This document shows, piece after piece, positions 8,588-18,293 of a DNA stretch of 64,000 bases. This DNA comes from Bacteroidota bacterium. Lineage in GTDB: Bacteria; Bacteroidota; Rhodothermia; Rhodothermales; Bin80. Where the stretch lies: positions 20,508-84,507 of the forward strand of contig JAPOUL010000123.1 of NCBI GenBank assembly GCA_026708685.1, read 5' to 3'. Position 1 is the stretch's first letter. Every line of letters starts with the position of its first letter. The position numbers were made by a program, and so were the translations under genes. A model generated the notes under the pieces. It was not told where the DNA came from and ran no database searches. It worked only from the letters and a program-made list of their open reading frames with translations.

Positions 8588-11350
8588 CTATCGGATGGAG
8601 TGGACTTTCAGCTGGTGTTCAGGAACAAAATCCATCCATTTATCGACTTCATCCTGCTGGGCCGTAAAATAAAACACCTGACGATCCGCCGCTAGGGTTG
8701 AGACCGTTTTGATGATGGCCTGTGCACGTTTGTCATCGCTGTTGGCCAATGTCTCATCCAAGGTGAGGGGCAAGCGGTAGTTGGTCTCATGGGTCTCAAC
8801 AAAGGCCAGCCGCACCGAGAGCAGGAGCTGGACCCTCGTCGCACTAGATAGTTCAGTCAAATCAAAGTCACGGTTACGATGATGATCCTTGGCACGAAAA
8901 CTGTCATTTTGGGGGATAATGAGAGAGTAACGCCCATCGGTGACTCTGTAAAAATTCTGGCGTGCACGCTCAAATACCGGAGGAGCATTTTTGATCGCAT
9001 CCTCACGGAGCTGCTCAAGTATGACTTGACCGACCGCCTTGGCTGTTTTTTCTTCTCTCACTTGGATCAGAGCTGCTCGTCTGGTTTCCAAATCCGCAAG
9101 CGCATTTTCGAGTGAACTTCCCTTTTCAGCACGTTCAATATCAGCATCCAGTCGGGTTAACTGCTCCTGAAGTCTCTGTGCATGGACGGATTGTTGTTGA
9201 GCGGATGAAAGTTCTTCGGCTAAATTCTCAATTTCAAGGAGCCATTGATGTTCAGGTGCAATCTCCTGATCGGGGCGTAAACTTTCGGATCGGATTCGTA
9301 ATTCATTCGCTTTTTTATGTGCAACGGTCCAATCTGCATACTGTCTAGCATAACTTGCCAACTCTGTTAGATCTCCTACTGTCAGGTTTAGATCGGTGAA
9401 GATTTTATCGTATTGGAGTTGGTGATCCTGAAGTTGGCCCTCAGTCGTCTTTAAGTGCACATTCTCTTGCTCTAGGCGATCATGATCACGCTTGATGGCA
9501 TCATCATCCTGTCGCAGCTGGTCCAGTAATTTTTCAGCATCTCGTGGCCCCGAAGGCTCTTGGTATCCAAGTTCAGAAAATGATGTCTGCACGGAGGCGA
9601 AGAGAGTCTGATAATTGTTCAGAGTAATGGCATATCTGCTTTCAAGTTCCTTCGCCTTCTGATCCATCTCTTTCCAGTCAAGGATGCGTCCAACAAGTTC
9701 AATGAGAGAAGTAAGATGATCCGGTGGAGAAAGATTGAGATTGTCTGTGATCTTCTTTTCCCGGCTTTCAAATTCGGATTGCCTTGACTGTAACCTTTGC
9801 AAAGAACGTTCAATGCGAACAAGCTCGCTGGATTTCAAATCCTCTAAGTGCACCTTTGCACGTTTTTCGACCAACTGGGTAAGGCATGACTGTAATGAAT
9901 CCTTATCTGGATCACGAGGCAAATCTGGTATCAGGCGGAAGAGTTGATTTTTTTGTTGCTCGGTCAGTTTTGGACGCACATTGGAGCGTAAAAGTTGTGA
10001 TGTCCAGAACATCAGAATACTAACTAGTAGCCCAGAAAATCCTAATGGATGGAGAAAGAATCCAGCTGCCAACGATAGAACTGCCGATAGGGCAATGGAA
10101 GTCCAAAGTGCGGGTTGAACCATGCGTAACTCTGGAGCATGGCTCTCCATATTCAGGATCCATTGTTGAAGCAACTGTTGAGCCTCCCTAAGATCATTGC
10201 TGTCTGCAGTGGGATCTTCGCCCTCCAACACTTCAAAAACACGTTTTAATTCCATCAATGCCAGCTTCTCCTGACAGTAAGCACCGTAGTCTTTCGCATA
10301 GATCTGCAACTGTGTTAGATCGTCACTGGTAAACGAAGGTTCCCACTCTGGTTGCAGGATTCCACCAAGTTTTTTCCATCCATTCTGTGCCTGTTGTTGG
10401 GCAGACTCCTGCGTTTCCTTGAGCTGTTCAAGTTGACGATATTTTTCGGTGGTATCGCGTACTTGAGAACTGAGTCCCTGAAGTTCACCAGATTCCAGTC
10501 CATTAGCGGTGAGGCGATTTTTCTGAAGATTTTCTTGGATCCCATCAATCATGGTACGCCGCTCTTCAATGACGCGGCCCAATTGATGGATCGCTGTTGC
10601 CAGCTGTTGTGCTTTTTCAACAGAATTCGCGAGGTCGTAACTTGAACGAATCTCTTCGGGATACGAATCAGCAATGGAAGCGGCATTGCGATATTCAGAG
10701 GTTGCATCACGCCATTTTTGGATCTTTTCAATGATCACGAATCGTTCAGCTGCCTGTTGTGCAGTTGTGAGCTCTTCAAGAATCGTGTCGCGTTGATTTT
10801 TTTGATCCTGTAGTGCTCTCTGATCGCTGTTGATTTCTCCGAGTTTCTGCTTCGCATTTTCAAAATTTTTCGCTTCACTGGTTTTGTTGTAGCGCAGCTT
10901 ACGTTCAAAGCCTAACGTTTTGCCAGCAGCTGTAATATCAAACCCTCCATTGGCCTGTCGGATGATATCCTGTGCCAAGTCACTGTCCCCTGTGATTTCT
11001 GGCAGGAGTTCCTGAAGCGACAGGTGGTAACTTTTGGGTCGGATAAATGGGGAGAGTTGTTGACGGTCAACCTTTTCGCCGTTGATCCTGCATTCTATAC
11101 GGTCTGATTTGATCTCAACATGGAGGGTTTTAGTTCCGTAGCTGAGGTCGGACTCTGCATACAGGTTGAACTTGCGAACAGACTTGGGCAGGAGCAATCC
11201 GTTGAGTGCGTTCGCAATGGTTGTTTTACCAGCACCATTGGGCCCAAACACAATATTGAGATGCGATGAAAGGTCATGAAGTTGAAGATCAAAATCCGCT
11301 CCATACATCCGAATGATTCGGAGCTGATTAAAAAGTAAAGGTTTAGCCAT
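8588..11350 (-). CDS. yhaN: YhaN/SbcC-like AAA ATPase with coiled coil
   Basis: SMC/Rad50-like ATPase predicted to work with the adjacent YhaO-like nuclease in processing DNA ends. Walker A GPNGAGKTT is at residues 36-44. A long, Gln/Glu-rich coiled coil is broken by a hydrophobic segment near residues 430-470 (two membrane-like helices, a known feature of YhaN proteins). An ABC signature-like block (TELSSATRVQLLLSVRLAF) and Walker B (LPLTLDETLANSD) lie near the C-terminus. The start overlaps the end of yhaO by 8 bases. The 920-residue length fits the family. Assignment to YhaN rather than SbcC rests on the mid-protein membrane segment and on the partner. Confidence 0.85.
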   Translation of the reverse strand: MAKPLLFNQLRIIRMYGADFDLQLHDLSSHLNIVFGPNGAGKTTIANALNGLLLPKSVRKFNLYAESDLSYGTKTLHVEIKSDRIECRINGEKVDRQQLSPFIRPKSYHLSLQELLPEITGDSDLAQDIIRQANGGFDITAAGKTLGFERKLRYNKTSEAKNFENAKQKLGEINSDQRALQDQKNQRDTILEELTTAQQAAERFVIIEKIQKWRDATSEYRNAASIADSYPEEIRSSYDLANSVEKAQQLATAIHQLGRVIEERRTMIDGIQENLQKNRLTANGLESGELQGLSSQVRDTTEKYRQLEQLKETQESAQQQAQNGWKKLGGILQPEWEPSFTSDDLTQLQIYAKDYGAYCQEKLALMELKRVFEVLEGEDPTADSNDLREAQQLLQQWILNMESHAPELRMVQPALWTSIALSAVLSLAAGFFLHPLGFSGLLVSILMFWTSQLLRSNVRPKLTEQQKNQLFRLIPDLPRDPDKDSLQSCLTQLVEKRAKVHLEDLKSSELVRIERSLQRLQSRQSEFESREKKITDNLNLSPPDHLTSLIELVGRILDWKEMDQKAKELESRYAITLNNYQTLFASVQTSFSELGYQEPSGPRDAEKLLDQLRQDDDAIKRDHDRLEQENVHLKTTEGQLQDHQLQYDKIFTDLNLTVGDLTELASYARQYADWTVAHKKANELRIRSESLRPDQEIAPEHQWLLEIENLAEELSSAQQQSVHAQRLQEQLTRLDADIERAEKGSSLENALADLETRRAALIQVREEKTAKAVGQVILEQLREDAIKNAPPVFERARQNFYRVTDGRYSLIIPQNDSFRAKDHHRNRDFDLTELSSATRVQLLLSVRLAFVETHETNYRLPLTLDETLANSDDKRAQAIIKTVSTLAADRQVFYFTAQQDEVDKWMDFVPEHQLKVHSIR

Positions 11351-12605
11351 TAGTTTCTTTTTGAGCTAGGAGTTCATCAAGGAGAAGCAGGGCTTGCTCA
11401 CGCACGAGTCTGGAAAGTGTATCAGGATCGGGGGCTTTTTCCCCCAAGCTTTTGAATCCAGCACTTTTATAGATTGAGGACGTAACGTCATCTGCGGAAG
11501 AGTACAACTTGTGCTGATCTCGATGTTCCAACTCCAGCAGCCAGCGTGCGAGCATACCGGGCGGGTCATTGTTGAGTTGTGCAATCTCTTCAAGGTTACG
11601 CTTAGGGGAAGTACGGATGAAGACCCGATCAATGGTCACTCTACACTGACGTACATCGGTGTCAAACATCTCGGTATTGGTTAATCCCTCGGTAGAAAGT
11701 TGACGGTGTAATTCGGTTTGCCCAGAAAGGAGCAAACGGCAGGAAAGGTGTTTCAGGTCAGGCTGCTGACCAATGATCTCCAGAGCAAATTGTTCAATCT
11801 GATCCGTCACGGCTATATTGACATCCTCAATATGTGCACAACGGGTAACATCAATAGGAATCTCTTCATAGCGGACAGATGCAAGAGATACCTGCATGAG
11901 CTCAATATGATTTTGATCATCAATCGTGATGAGCCAAGGTCCATGAACCCCAGGTTCGCCGGGATCCAGGGGTTGAAGCGATCCAGGGTAGAGCACAGGT
12001 GCTCTGGCAGTATCGTATAGTTGAGGGGCATGTACATGGCCAAGCAACCACAGATCAATGAGTTGTGCTGCCAAGTCCCCTTGTGTAAATGGGGCGTACT
12101 TGCTTTGATTATCTAAGTCCCCGTGAAGGATGCCAATGGTAAAGTCATCACTATGGGACAGGTGGAGGGAATCAAGTGGTGGTCGGTCATAATGGGAACT
12201 GGGGAAGGACCAGCCTACACATCGAAGAGCTCGGCCTGACCTAGTCTGAAGCCTTGTCTCGCTCCACTTGCCATCCTGTCCTAAGAATCGTACATTCTCG
12301 TCGGACATGGATTCCACCAATTGAGGAAAGACGGCAAAGTCGTGATTGCCTGCAATGGCCACCACTGCAATGGATGCATCGCTTAATTGCCTAAGTCCAA
12401 TACGCAAGGCCCCATAGGCTTCAAAATAGGAGTTGCTACTGTCGGCCATGTCTCCTGTGAGAATCACGGCATCCAGTTCCTCCGAAATGGCGTATTCAAC
12501 GGCACGATTCCAGACGGCTCGGACCGATAGCATAGATTGATCATGGGGGATTCGGGTAGGATACCTTCCCAGATGTGCATCCCCTAAGCAGAGTAATCGG
12601 ATCAT
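11343..12605 (-). CDS. yhaO: YhaO/SbcD-like DNA exonuclease, metallophosphoesterase
   Basis: Mre11-type nuclease subunit. Metal-site motifs appear in order: GDAHLGRYP near residue 8, LTGDMADS, AGNHD, GILHGD and LGHVHAP. The C-terminal ~200 residues form the variable capping and partner-binding region. It overlaps the downstream ATPase by 8 bases, the classical nuclease-ATPase pairing. It is the first gene of a minus-strand run that continues into phosphatase and sulfatase genes. The start ATG (MIRLLCLGDAHLG) is tight to the first motif and leaves no room for a signal peptide, so the protein is cytoplasmic. Confidence 0.87.
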   Translation of the reverse strand: MIRLLCLGDAHLGRYPTRIPHDQSMLSVRAVWNRAVEYAISEELDAVILTGDMADSSNSYFEAYGALRIGLRQLSDASIAVVAIAGNHDFAVFPQLVESMSDENVRFLGQDGKWSETRLQTRSGRALRCVGWSFPSSHYDRPPLDSLHLSHSDDFTIGILHGDLDNQSKYAPFTQGDLAAQLIDLWLLGHVHAPQLYDTARAPVLYPGSLQPLDPGEPGVHGPWLITIDDQNHIELMQVSLASVRYEEIPIDVTRCAHIEDVNIAVTDQIEQFALEIIGQQPDLKHLSCRLLLSGQTELHRQLSTEGLTNTEMFDTDVRQCRVTIDRVFIRTSPKRNLEEIAQLNNDPPGMLARWLLELEHRDQHKLYSSADDVTSSIYKSAGFKSLGEKAPDPDTLSRLVREQALLLLDELLAQKETNG

Positions 12606-12680
12606 TCAGTACTGTGATGTGTGAACCCAAAATATAGCAATAGAATCATTAAATGCCAAGAAAAGGACCGTCACTCAAAG

Positions 12681-12723
12681 TTTCTTCATTCAAATGAGGC
12701 CTTTGCAAAACATCCAATTAAAG
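12681..12723. repeat. Dispersed repeat copy (TTCAAATGAGG / TTTGCAAA), downstream of mnmD
   Basis: This AT-rich stretch between yhaO and mnmD matches a second copy at 24621-24660. Both contain TTCAAATGAGG, then TTTGCAAA, then AATTRAG. The TTTGCAAA core with flanking GAGG or CCTC resembles ends of small DNA transposons, and a related inverted pair occurs at 46326-46430. It is probably a degenerate element end. No coding sequence belongs to it. Confidence 0.4.
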
Positions 12724-12824
12724 CACACCATAATGATTTAATGCTAACAATATCATTAGGTGGATTGCGATGAACAGTATTTTTATGTGAAACTGTAGAT
12801 CTATCATCGTTCATTTTTTGATAT

Positions 12825-13529
12825 TCATTGAACGTCTTTTTGGGCTGATAATACTGCTCGCTTGCCGGGTGGCCCTGGCCGACGCGTCACCATAAACCCA
12901 CTCGCAGTAAGAGATCGTTGCACATGTCCGGCACAACTGTATGTTGCAAGGATTCCCCCTGATTGCAGAGAATCATAGAGTGTCTGAATGAAGATGGGTT
13001 CCCACAAATGTGGATTGACCGTTGGGGCAAATGCATCTAAATAGATGCGGTCATAATGGTGAGAAGGTAAATCTATCTGTACTATATCATCAATCCTTAA
13101 TTCAAGAATGCTCTTGGGATGAAAGGGAAGCTTGTAGGAACCGCATGGAACCGAAACAGGAAATTTTTTCCGCCAGTCCAGAAGTGATTCGGCAAGGTGA
13201 GGAGTGTCAATATGTTTTTGGTACGATAGTTCAGAAAGGTAATGGGATGGAGGGATTTCCCGGTCCAGTCCAGTGTAGACGAGGTTGGTGGGGTACCGAA
13301 GGGCAAGTGATGCAGTCAGGAGCCAGTTGAGCCCAGTACCAAATCCGATCTCAAGGATAGATACCGCAGGCTGTACTTGAAAAAGGTGTTCAAGTTGACA
13401 TCCATCAAGAAATACATGTCTGGATTCGGTATATGCACCATGAATCGAATGGAATGACTGTTGGGACCGGTTACAGAATAGGGTCCGACTCCCATCGGAT
13501 GTCTCAATGACTTGGTGTGTCTGATTCAT
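12825..13529 (-). CDS. mnmD: MnmD-like tRNA (5-methylaminomethyl-2-thiouridine) methyltransferase
   Basis: SAM-dependent methyltransferase that completes the mnm5 group of tRNA wobble uridine, as a stand-alone version of the N-terminal half of MnmC. The SAM-binding block is ILEIGFGTGLNWL. The downstream block YLDAFAPTVNPHLWEP and the terminal GILATYSCAGHVQRSL...GPPGKRAVLSAQ are diagnostic of the family. The 234-residue length fits MnmD without the oxidase domain. It is divergent from the cytochrome gene at 13789, with about 260 bases between them. Confidence 0.88.
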   Translation of the reverse strand: MNQTHQVIETSDGSRTLFCNRSQQSFHSIHGAYTESRHVFLDGCQLEHLFQVQPAVSILEIGFGTGLNWLLTASLALRYPTNLVYTGLDREIPPSHYLSELSYQKHIDTPHLAESLLDWRKKFPVSVPCGSYKLPFHPKSILELRIDDIVQIDLPSHHYDRIYLDAFAPTVNPHLWEPIFIQTLYDSLQSGGILATYSCAGHVQRSLTASGFMVTRRPGPPGKRAVLSAQKDVQ

Positions 13530-13788
13530 GACTGTAATTGTGAGATGGCGGTGTGTGTAGAATTAGATGGATGGTAACGATAGAGTCTCCTTAGAATAAT
13601 CTTGCCAAGTTACATCATGCTCCAACGAAATGCTTGCTGAGGTAAGGTAAAGAATGGCTTGGGCATCAGCCAATCGTCGTGATGGTGCCAGATGCACGGG
13701 GAAGGGATTTCTACCTGATGATTGACAAGGGACACTATAATTGGATTGAATTTCGTAGTTTGAATGTTGAGATGATGAACGGAAAATA

Positions 13789-16422
13789 ATGAAACTTAAG
13801 CACTCTGGACTCCTGTATGGAGTCATCGTTTTGGCCGTCATTGGGTTGTTGGGAAATATTCAGCTACATAGGACGCTGGATGAGGATGAGCCAGAATTGG
13901 TTCTGCCCGATGGGTTCCATTCGGAAATACTCTTTCATCCAACAAAGGAAGACTCCAGTTCTTGGGTATCACTAGCACTGGATGGAAAGGATGGTCTTTT
14001 TGCTGCCGATCAGAATGGAGCAATCTATCATATTCAACCCCCTCCAATTGGCGGAGATCCTCAAGATACACGAGTCAATGTTCTTGATGTGGAGATCGGT
14101 CATGCCCAAGGACTTCTGTGGGCATTTAATAGCCTCTATGTGGTTGTCAATCGCGAAGAGGGTATGGATACCACGTATAGTGGGCTATATCGAATTACGG
14201 ATTCCAATCACGATTCCGAGCTTGATTCGGTCAAGCAACTCATGAAATTTGAGGGTTGGGGAGAGCATGGCCCCCATGGAGTGATTCTTGGCCCTGATAG
14301 CGTGTCGTTGTATCTGGTTGCTGGGAATCATACAGAATTGCCAGAGATAGATCATTACGTTGTTCCACCAGTTTGGGAAACAGATCAATTACTTCCAACA
14401 TTGCTGGATCCCCGTGGGCATGCCGCAGATCGGCAACCACCGGGAGGATGGGTTATCCGAACGGATTCATTAGCAGGTCAAGTGGAACTGATCAGCGTGG
14501 GATTTCGGAATGCTTATGACCTGGCATTCAACAGAGATGGGGAATTATTTACATTTGACTCTGATATGGAGTGGGACTTGGGTACCCCCTGGTATCGTCC
14601 CATTCGGATCCTTCATGTCACTCAGGGAAGCGAATTTGGGTGGAGGACTGGATCGGGAAAGTGGTCTGTTGATTACCCGGATAACCTGCCAGCGGTTGTA
14701 GACATTGGTCAAGGAAGTCCTACGGGGATTCTCTCCACTGAGCATGCTAACTTTCCTTTCAAATATCGACAGGGACTTTTGGCTTTTGACTGGAGTTTTG
14801 GCACGATGTACCATATTGCTCTCAAGGCACGGGGCAGTACCTATATTGGAGAAGTGGAAGAATTCCTGAGTGGAGTTCCCTTGCCGTTGACCGATGGAAT
14901 CATTGGGCATGATGGAGCGCTCTATTTTGTAACGGGTGGGCGAAAATTGAATTCCTATCTGTTCAGGGTGTTTTACAAGGATCCTGTTGATCTGGCAGAC
15001 AATGTTGATACGAAGCCTTCTCCCCAGCGTCAGCTTCGTCATTCTTTAGAGGCACTTCAACGGCCACATTCAAGGATCACCGATGTAGAGTTGGCATGGG
15101 AGAATTTGGATCATCCAGACCGATTCATTCGCTATGCGGCAAGAGTTGCGATTGAACATCAACCCGTTCAATTATGGCAATCCAAAGCACTTGAAGAGTC
15201 AAACCCCGTGCGTAGAATTCATGCAATTGTGGCACTGGCCCGCCATGCTGATTCCAAAGTCAAAGACGAGGCTCTGGAATCATTGCTGTCCATTGAACCT
15301 GCTGACCTGTCATCTGATCAAGAGGTCGATTTTCTCAGAGTCGTTGGGCTTGTATGCATCCGATTGGGGCTTCCTCAGGGAGATCTGCGTCTCCAATTGA
15401 TTCAGAGGTTACAACGATTTTATCCGACAACAGATGAGCGATTAAATCGTGAATATGGTCGATTGCTTGCAACCCTGCAGGCTCCACATCTGGTAGAGCA
15501 AATGATGAATCAACTTGCTGCGGTGAGTGGGCAACCTTCTCTGGAGACCTATTTGATTGCAGAAGATGTTTCCTTGCGTAGTGAGCAGTACAGTGAAGCG
15601 ATCAATCAAATGAGAGAGAATCCTCCCAGTCTCGAGGAGATGGAACTGGTCATGAATCTTCGGATCATGGAGGATGGATGGACCCCAGAATTGAGAGAAC
15701 GTTATTTTGTTTGGTTTCATGAAGCGATGAGGCGTAGTGGGGGCGAGAGTTATGTTGGATTTTTAGAGGATATTCGATCCGATGCCGCAGAGCATTTGAC
15801 CGATCGCGATCGAGATGCTTTAACTGGCTTGATTGACTCTTCTCCACAGACTCTACTGAAGGATCTTCCACAGCCGCAGGGGCCACCAAGGGCCTGGAAT
15901 CTACAGCAGCTCCAAGAAGTGCTTGATGAGCAGCTTTCAAGGCCCCGAGATTTTGAGCAGGGGCAGATGATGTACTCTGCTGTTTTATGTAATGCATGTC
16001 ACAGGATGGCATCGGAAGGAGGAAATATTGGACCAGATCTGACGGCCATTGCAACGCGGTTTTCGAAGAATGAAATCTTATCTGCAATTGATTCGCCAAG
16101 TGCTGAAATCAGTGATCAGTACGAAGCAACGGTCCTCACACTGGTTGACGGCCAGAAGGTCATAGGTAGAATCTTAGGGCAAGAGAATGGACAGATCTTG
16201 ATCAATCAGAATCCGTATGATCCATCTCAGGAAATCAAGATAGACACCTCACGTGTCCAGTACAGAGAGGCTTCCCCAGTATCAACGATGCCTTCCCGAT
16301 TGTTTGATCGGTTGAATGAGCAGGAGGTTGCTGACTTGATGGCTTATTTGCTCAGCAGTGCGGACCCAAAACATGATTGTTATACTGGTAGAGATGGCTG
16401 TCAAACCGAAAATAATCCATGA
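13789..16422 (+). CDS. PVC-type membrane-bound dehydrogenase: propeller, HEAT repeats and cytochrome c
   Basis: Exported multi-domain redox protein. An N-terminal membrane anchor (hydrophobic residues ~7-26) leads into a six-bladed propeller of the sugar/sorbosone-dehydrogenase type (residues ~40-400, with LPDGFHSEILF, HGPHGV and GFRNAYDLAFNRDGELF). HEAT-like helical repeats follow at ~410-540. A C-terminal haem-binding domain has CNACH at residues 734-738 and ends near a Cys-containing tail. This architecture is best known from Planctomycetes and Verrucomicrobia, where it is linked to secreted sugar metabolism. The substrate is unknown. It stands alone on the plus strand, facing the DUF1501/PSD1 pair. 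Confidence 0.8.
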   Translation: MKLKHSGLLYGVIVLAVIGLLGNIQLHRTLDEDEPELVLPDGFHSEILFHPTKEDSSSWVSLALDGKDGLFAADQNGAIYHIQPPPIGGDPQDTRVNVLDVEIGHAQGLLWAFNSLYVVVNREEGMDTTYSGLYRITDSNHDSELDSVKQLMKFEGWGEHGPHGVILGPDSVSLYLVAGNHTELPEIDHYVVPPVWETDQLLPTLLDPRGHAADRQPPGGWVIRTDSLAGQVELISVGFRNAYDLAFNRDGELFTFDSDMEWDLGTPWYRPIRILHVTQGSEFGWRTGSGKWSVDYPDNLPAVVDIGQGSPTGILSTEHANFPFKYRQGLLAFDWSFGTMYHIALKARGSTYIGEVEEFLSGVPLPLTDGIIGHDGALYFVTGGRKLNSYLFRVFYKDPVDLADNVDTKPSPQRQLRHSLEALQRPHSRITDVELAWENLDHPDRFIRYAARVAIEHQPVQLWQSKALEESNPVRRIHAIVALARHADSKVKDEALESLLSIEPADLSSDQEVDFLRVVGLVCIRLGLPQGDLRLQLIQRLQRFYPTTDERLNREYGRLLATLQAPHLVEQMMNQLAAVSGQPSLETYLIAEDVSLRSEQYSEAINQMRENPPSLEEMELVMNLRIMEDGWTPELRERYFVWFHEAMRRSGGESYVGFLEDIRSDAAEHLTDRDRDALTGLIDSSPQTLLKDLPQPQGPPRAWNLQQLQEVLDEQLSRPRDFEQGQMMYSAVLCNACHRMASEGGNIGPDLTAIATRFSKNEILSAIDSPSAEISDQYEATVLTLVDGQKVIGRILGQENGQILINQNPYDPSQEIKIDTSRVQYREASPVSTMPSRLFDRLNEQEVADLMAYLLSSADPKHDCYTGRDGCQTENNP

Positions 16423-16832
16423 TGGCTATACTCCATCAAACAAGTGTTCTTGTATGGATCATGGAAGAAAGCCTGTCCATTGTGGAGATTGCATCTGGAA
16501 ACAGATGCGAAAATCATCCATGCCGGGATTGGTTCAAACGTAGTTGAAACAGCCCCATCCATCAGTAAAGTTCAATCGATATCATGATTTTCTGTAGTGT
16601 ATCCAATAGATCAATGGCATGGGAGCAGAGAGACGGACAGGTTTTGGAGCATGGTTGATTAACCATCAAATGTCTATGAGTTGATAATCACAATAGAAGT
16701 GAATGAGCAAAAATCAATACCAAGAACCGCAGGGCATCCTGTAGCAAGTTGACTTGCTACAGATCCTTTGTGTCCAATTCATTGAATGACGAATCCAGAC
16801 ACAATGCTTACCCTAATGATGTAGAATTGAAC
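16423..16832. other. Intergenic region between convergent cytochrome-type genes
   Basis: About 410 bases between the stops of two convergent genes. I see no plausible coding frame. It holds one clear stem-loop (16739-16762) and otherwise looks unstructured. Confidence 0.6.
16739..16762. other. Perfect 10-bp stem-loop between convergent genes
   Basis: CTGTAGCAAG, a four-base TTGA loop, then CTTGCTACAG: a perfect inverted repeat about 70 bases past the DUF1501 stop. Neither side has a clear T-run, so it is not a textbook intrinsic terminator. It could still act as a bidirectional transcription end or an mRNA-stabilising hairpin. Confidence 0.5.
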
Positions 16833-18287
16833 CTATGTTAATAGATCATGGACGACATGACCAAATACATCCGTCAGGCGATATCGACGGCCTTGGTGGC
16901 GGAAGGTCAATCGCTCGTGATCAATCCCAAGAAGGTGCAGGACGGTAGCCTGAAAATCATGGACATGTACGGGGTTTTGAGCAATATTGTATCCAAGCTC
17001 ATCGGTTTGACCATATGAAATTCCCTTCTTGATTCCTCCTCCCGTCATCCATAACGTAAAGCAACGAGGATGATGGTCTCGCCCAAATCCTTCCTTGGTT
17101 AGCCGCCCCTGTGAATAGGTGGTTCTACCAAATTCTCCGCCCCAGATCACAAGCGTATCATCAAGCAATCCTCGCTGTTTGAGATCCAGAACCAGTGCGG
17201 CCGAAGCCTGATCGGTTTCCCGTGCCTGTGTCTGGATGCCACCATAGAGTTCGCTATGATGATCCCAGCCCTGATGGTATAGCTGAATAAAGCGAACACC
17301 ACGCTCGGCCATTCGGCGGGCTAGAAGGCAATTGGCTGCAAAGGTTCCTGCTTCTCTGGCATCTTCTCCATACAGGGTAAATGTGGATTCTGGTTCATCA
17401 TCTATCGCAGTCACCTCAGGTACGGAGGTTTGCATCCGAAAAGCCATTTCGTACTGGGCAATCTTGGTTTCAATTTCTGGATCTTGCAGAGATTCAAGTT
17501 GGATCTGCTGAAGTTCACGTAAAGTACTCATATGCCTTTGACGATCAGCATGCGTGATGCCCGATGGATTACTCAAGTAAAGGACTGGATCAACACCTGC
17601 ACGAAACTGAACCCCCTGATGGCGTGATGGAAGAAAGCCATTTCCCCACAACCGAGAGTACAGGGGTTGACCAAACTTGTCTTTCGTCACCAAAACGACG
17701 AACGAGGGCAGGTTTGCATTCTCACTTCCAAGTCCGTAACTGAGCCATGACCCCATAGAAGGGCGGCCAGGTTGCTGAGAACCACTTTGAAGGAAGGTGA
17801 TGGCGGGATCATGATTGATGGCCTCGGTATGCATAGAGTGGATGAAGCACAGTTCATCTACAACCTGAGCGGTATATGGCATCAACTCGCTTACCCAAGC
17901 TCCACTGTCTCCATACTGAGCGAAAGAAAAGGGTGAGCTGACCATGGGGAAGCTTTTCTGTCCAGCAGTCATACCCGTTAAGCGTTGCATTCCACGAACT
18001 GAAGGAGGCAGTTCCTCACCATGGTAGGCATCCAAAGCTGGCTTATAGTCAAAAAGATCCAAATGAGATGGAGCACCACTTTGGAGCAAATAGATGACGC
18101 GCTTGATCCGAGCTGGAAAATGCGTTGTCCCCAAGATCCCCGGTACTGGATCTCCACTCATCTGGCGACCAGTGGCTGAGACGGGGTTCAAGAGAGAAGC
18201 AAGCGTTACTGCTCCCATTCCAAGAGTAGTACGCGAAAGAAAGTCGCGACGGGAATATAGTTGATCGTAATTATGACATTCGTGCAT
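16833..18287 (-). CDS. DUF1501 family protein with Tat signal
   Basis: Sulfatase-fold protein of unknown reaction, exported by the Tat pathway. The N-terminus carries [10 protein letters not shown] (twin Arg at residues 13-14), a hydrophobic segment and a probable cleavage site after VSA. The body has the family blocks [34 protein letters not shown] and [15 protein letters not shown]. It starts 6 bases after the stop of the PSD1 cytochrome gene and is therefore in one operon with it, the usual pairing. In Planctomycetes such pairs are numerous. Their role is unproven but linked to extracellular polymer use. Confidence 0.88.
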   Translation of the reverse strand: MHECHNYDQLYSRRDFLSRTTLGMGAVTLASLLNPVSATGRQMSGDPVPGILGTTHFPARIKRVIYLLQSGAPSHLDLFDYKPALDAYHGEELPPSVRGMQRLTGMTAGQKSFPMVSSPFSFAQYGDSGAWVSELMPYTAQVVDELCFIHSMHTEAINHDPAITFLQSGSQQPGRPSMGSWLSYGLGSENANLPSFVVLVTKDKFGQPLYSRLWGNGFLPSRHQGVQFRAGVDPVLYLSNPSGITHADRQRHMSTLRELQQIQLESLQDPEIETKIAQYEMAFRMQTSVPEVTAIDDEPESTFTLYGEDAREAGTFAANCLLARRMAERGVRFIQLYHQGWDHHSELYGGIQTQARETDQASAALVLDLKQRGLLDDTLVIWGGEFGRTTYSQGRLTKEGFGRDHHPRCFTLWMTGGGIKKGISYGQTDELGYNIAQNPVHVHDFQATVLHLLGIDHERLTFRHQGRRYRLTDVFGHVVHDLLT

Positions 18288-18293
18288 GATGAG

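Noticed and set aside
13563..13841. A 92-codon minus-strand frame upstream of the cytochrome-type gene
   Set aside because: It overlaps the start of a well-supported gene on the other strand, has no recognisable domain, and occupies the divergent promoter region.
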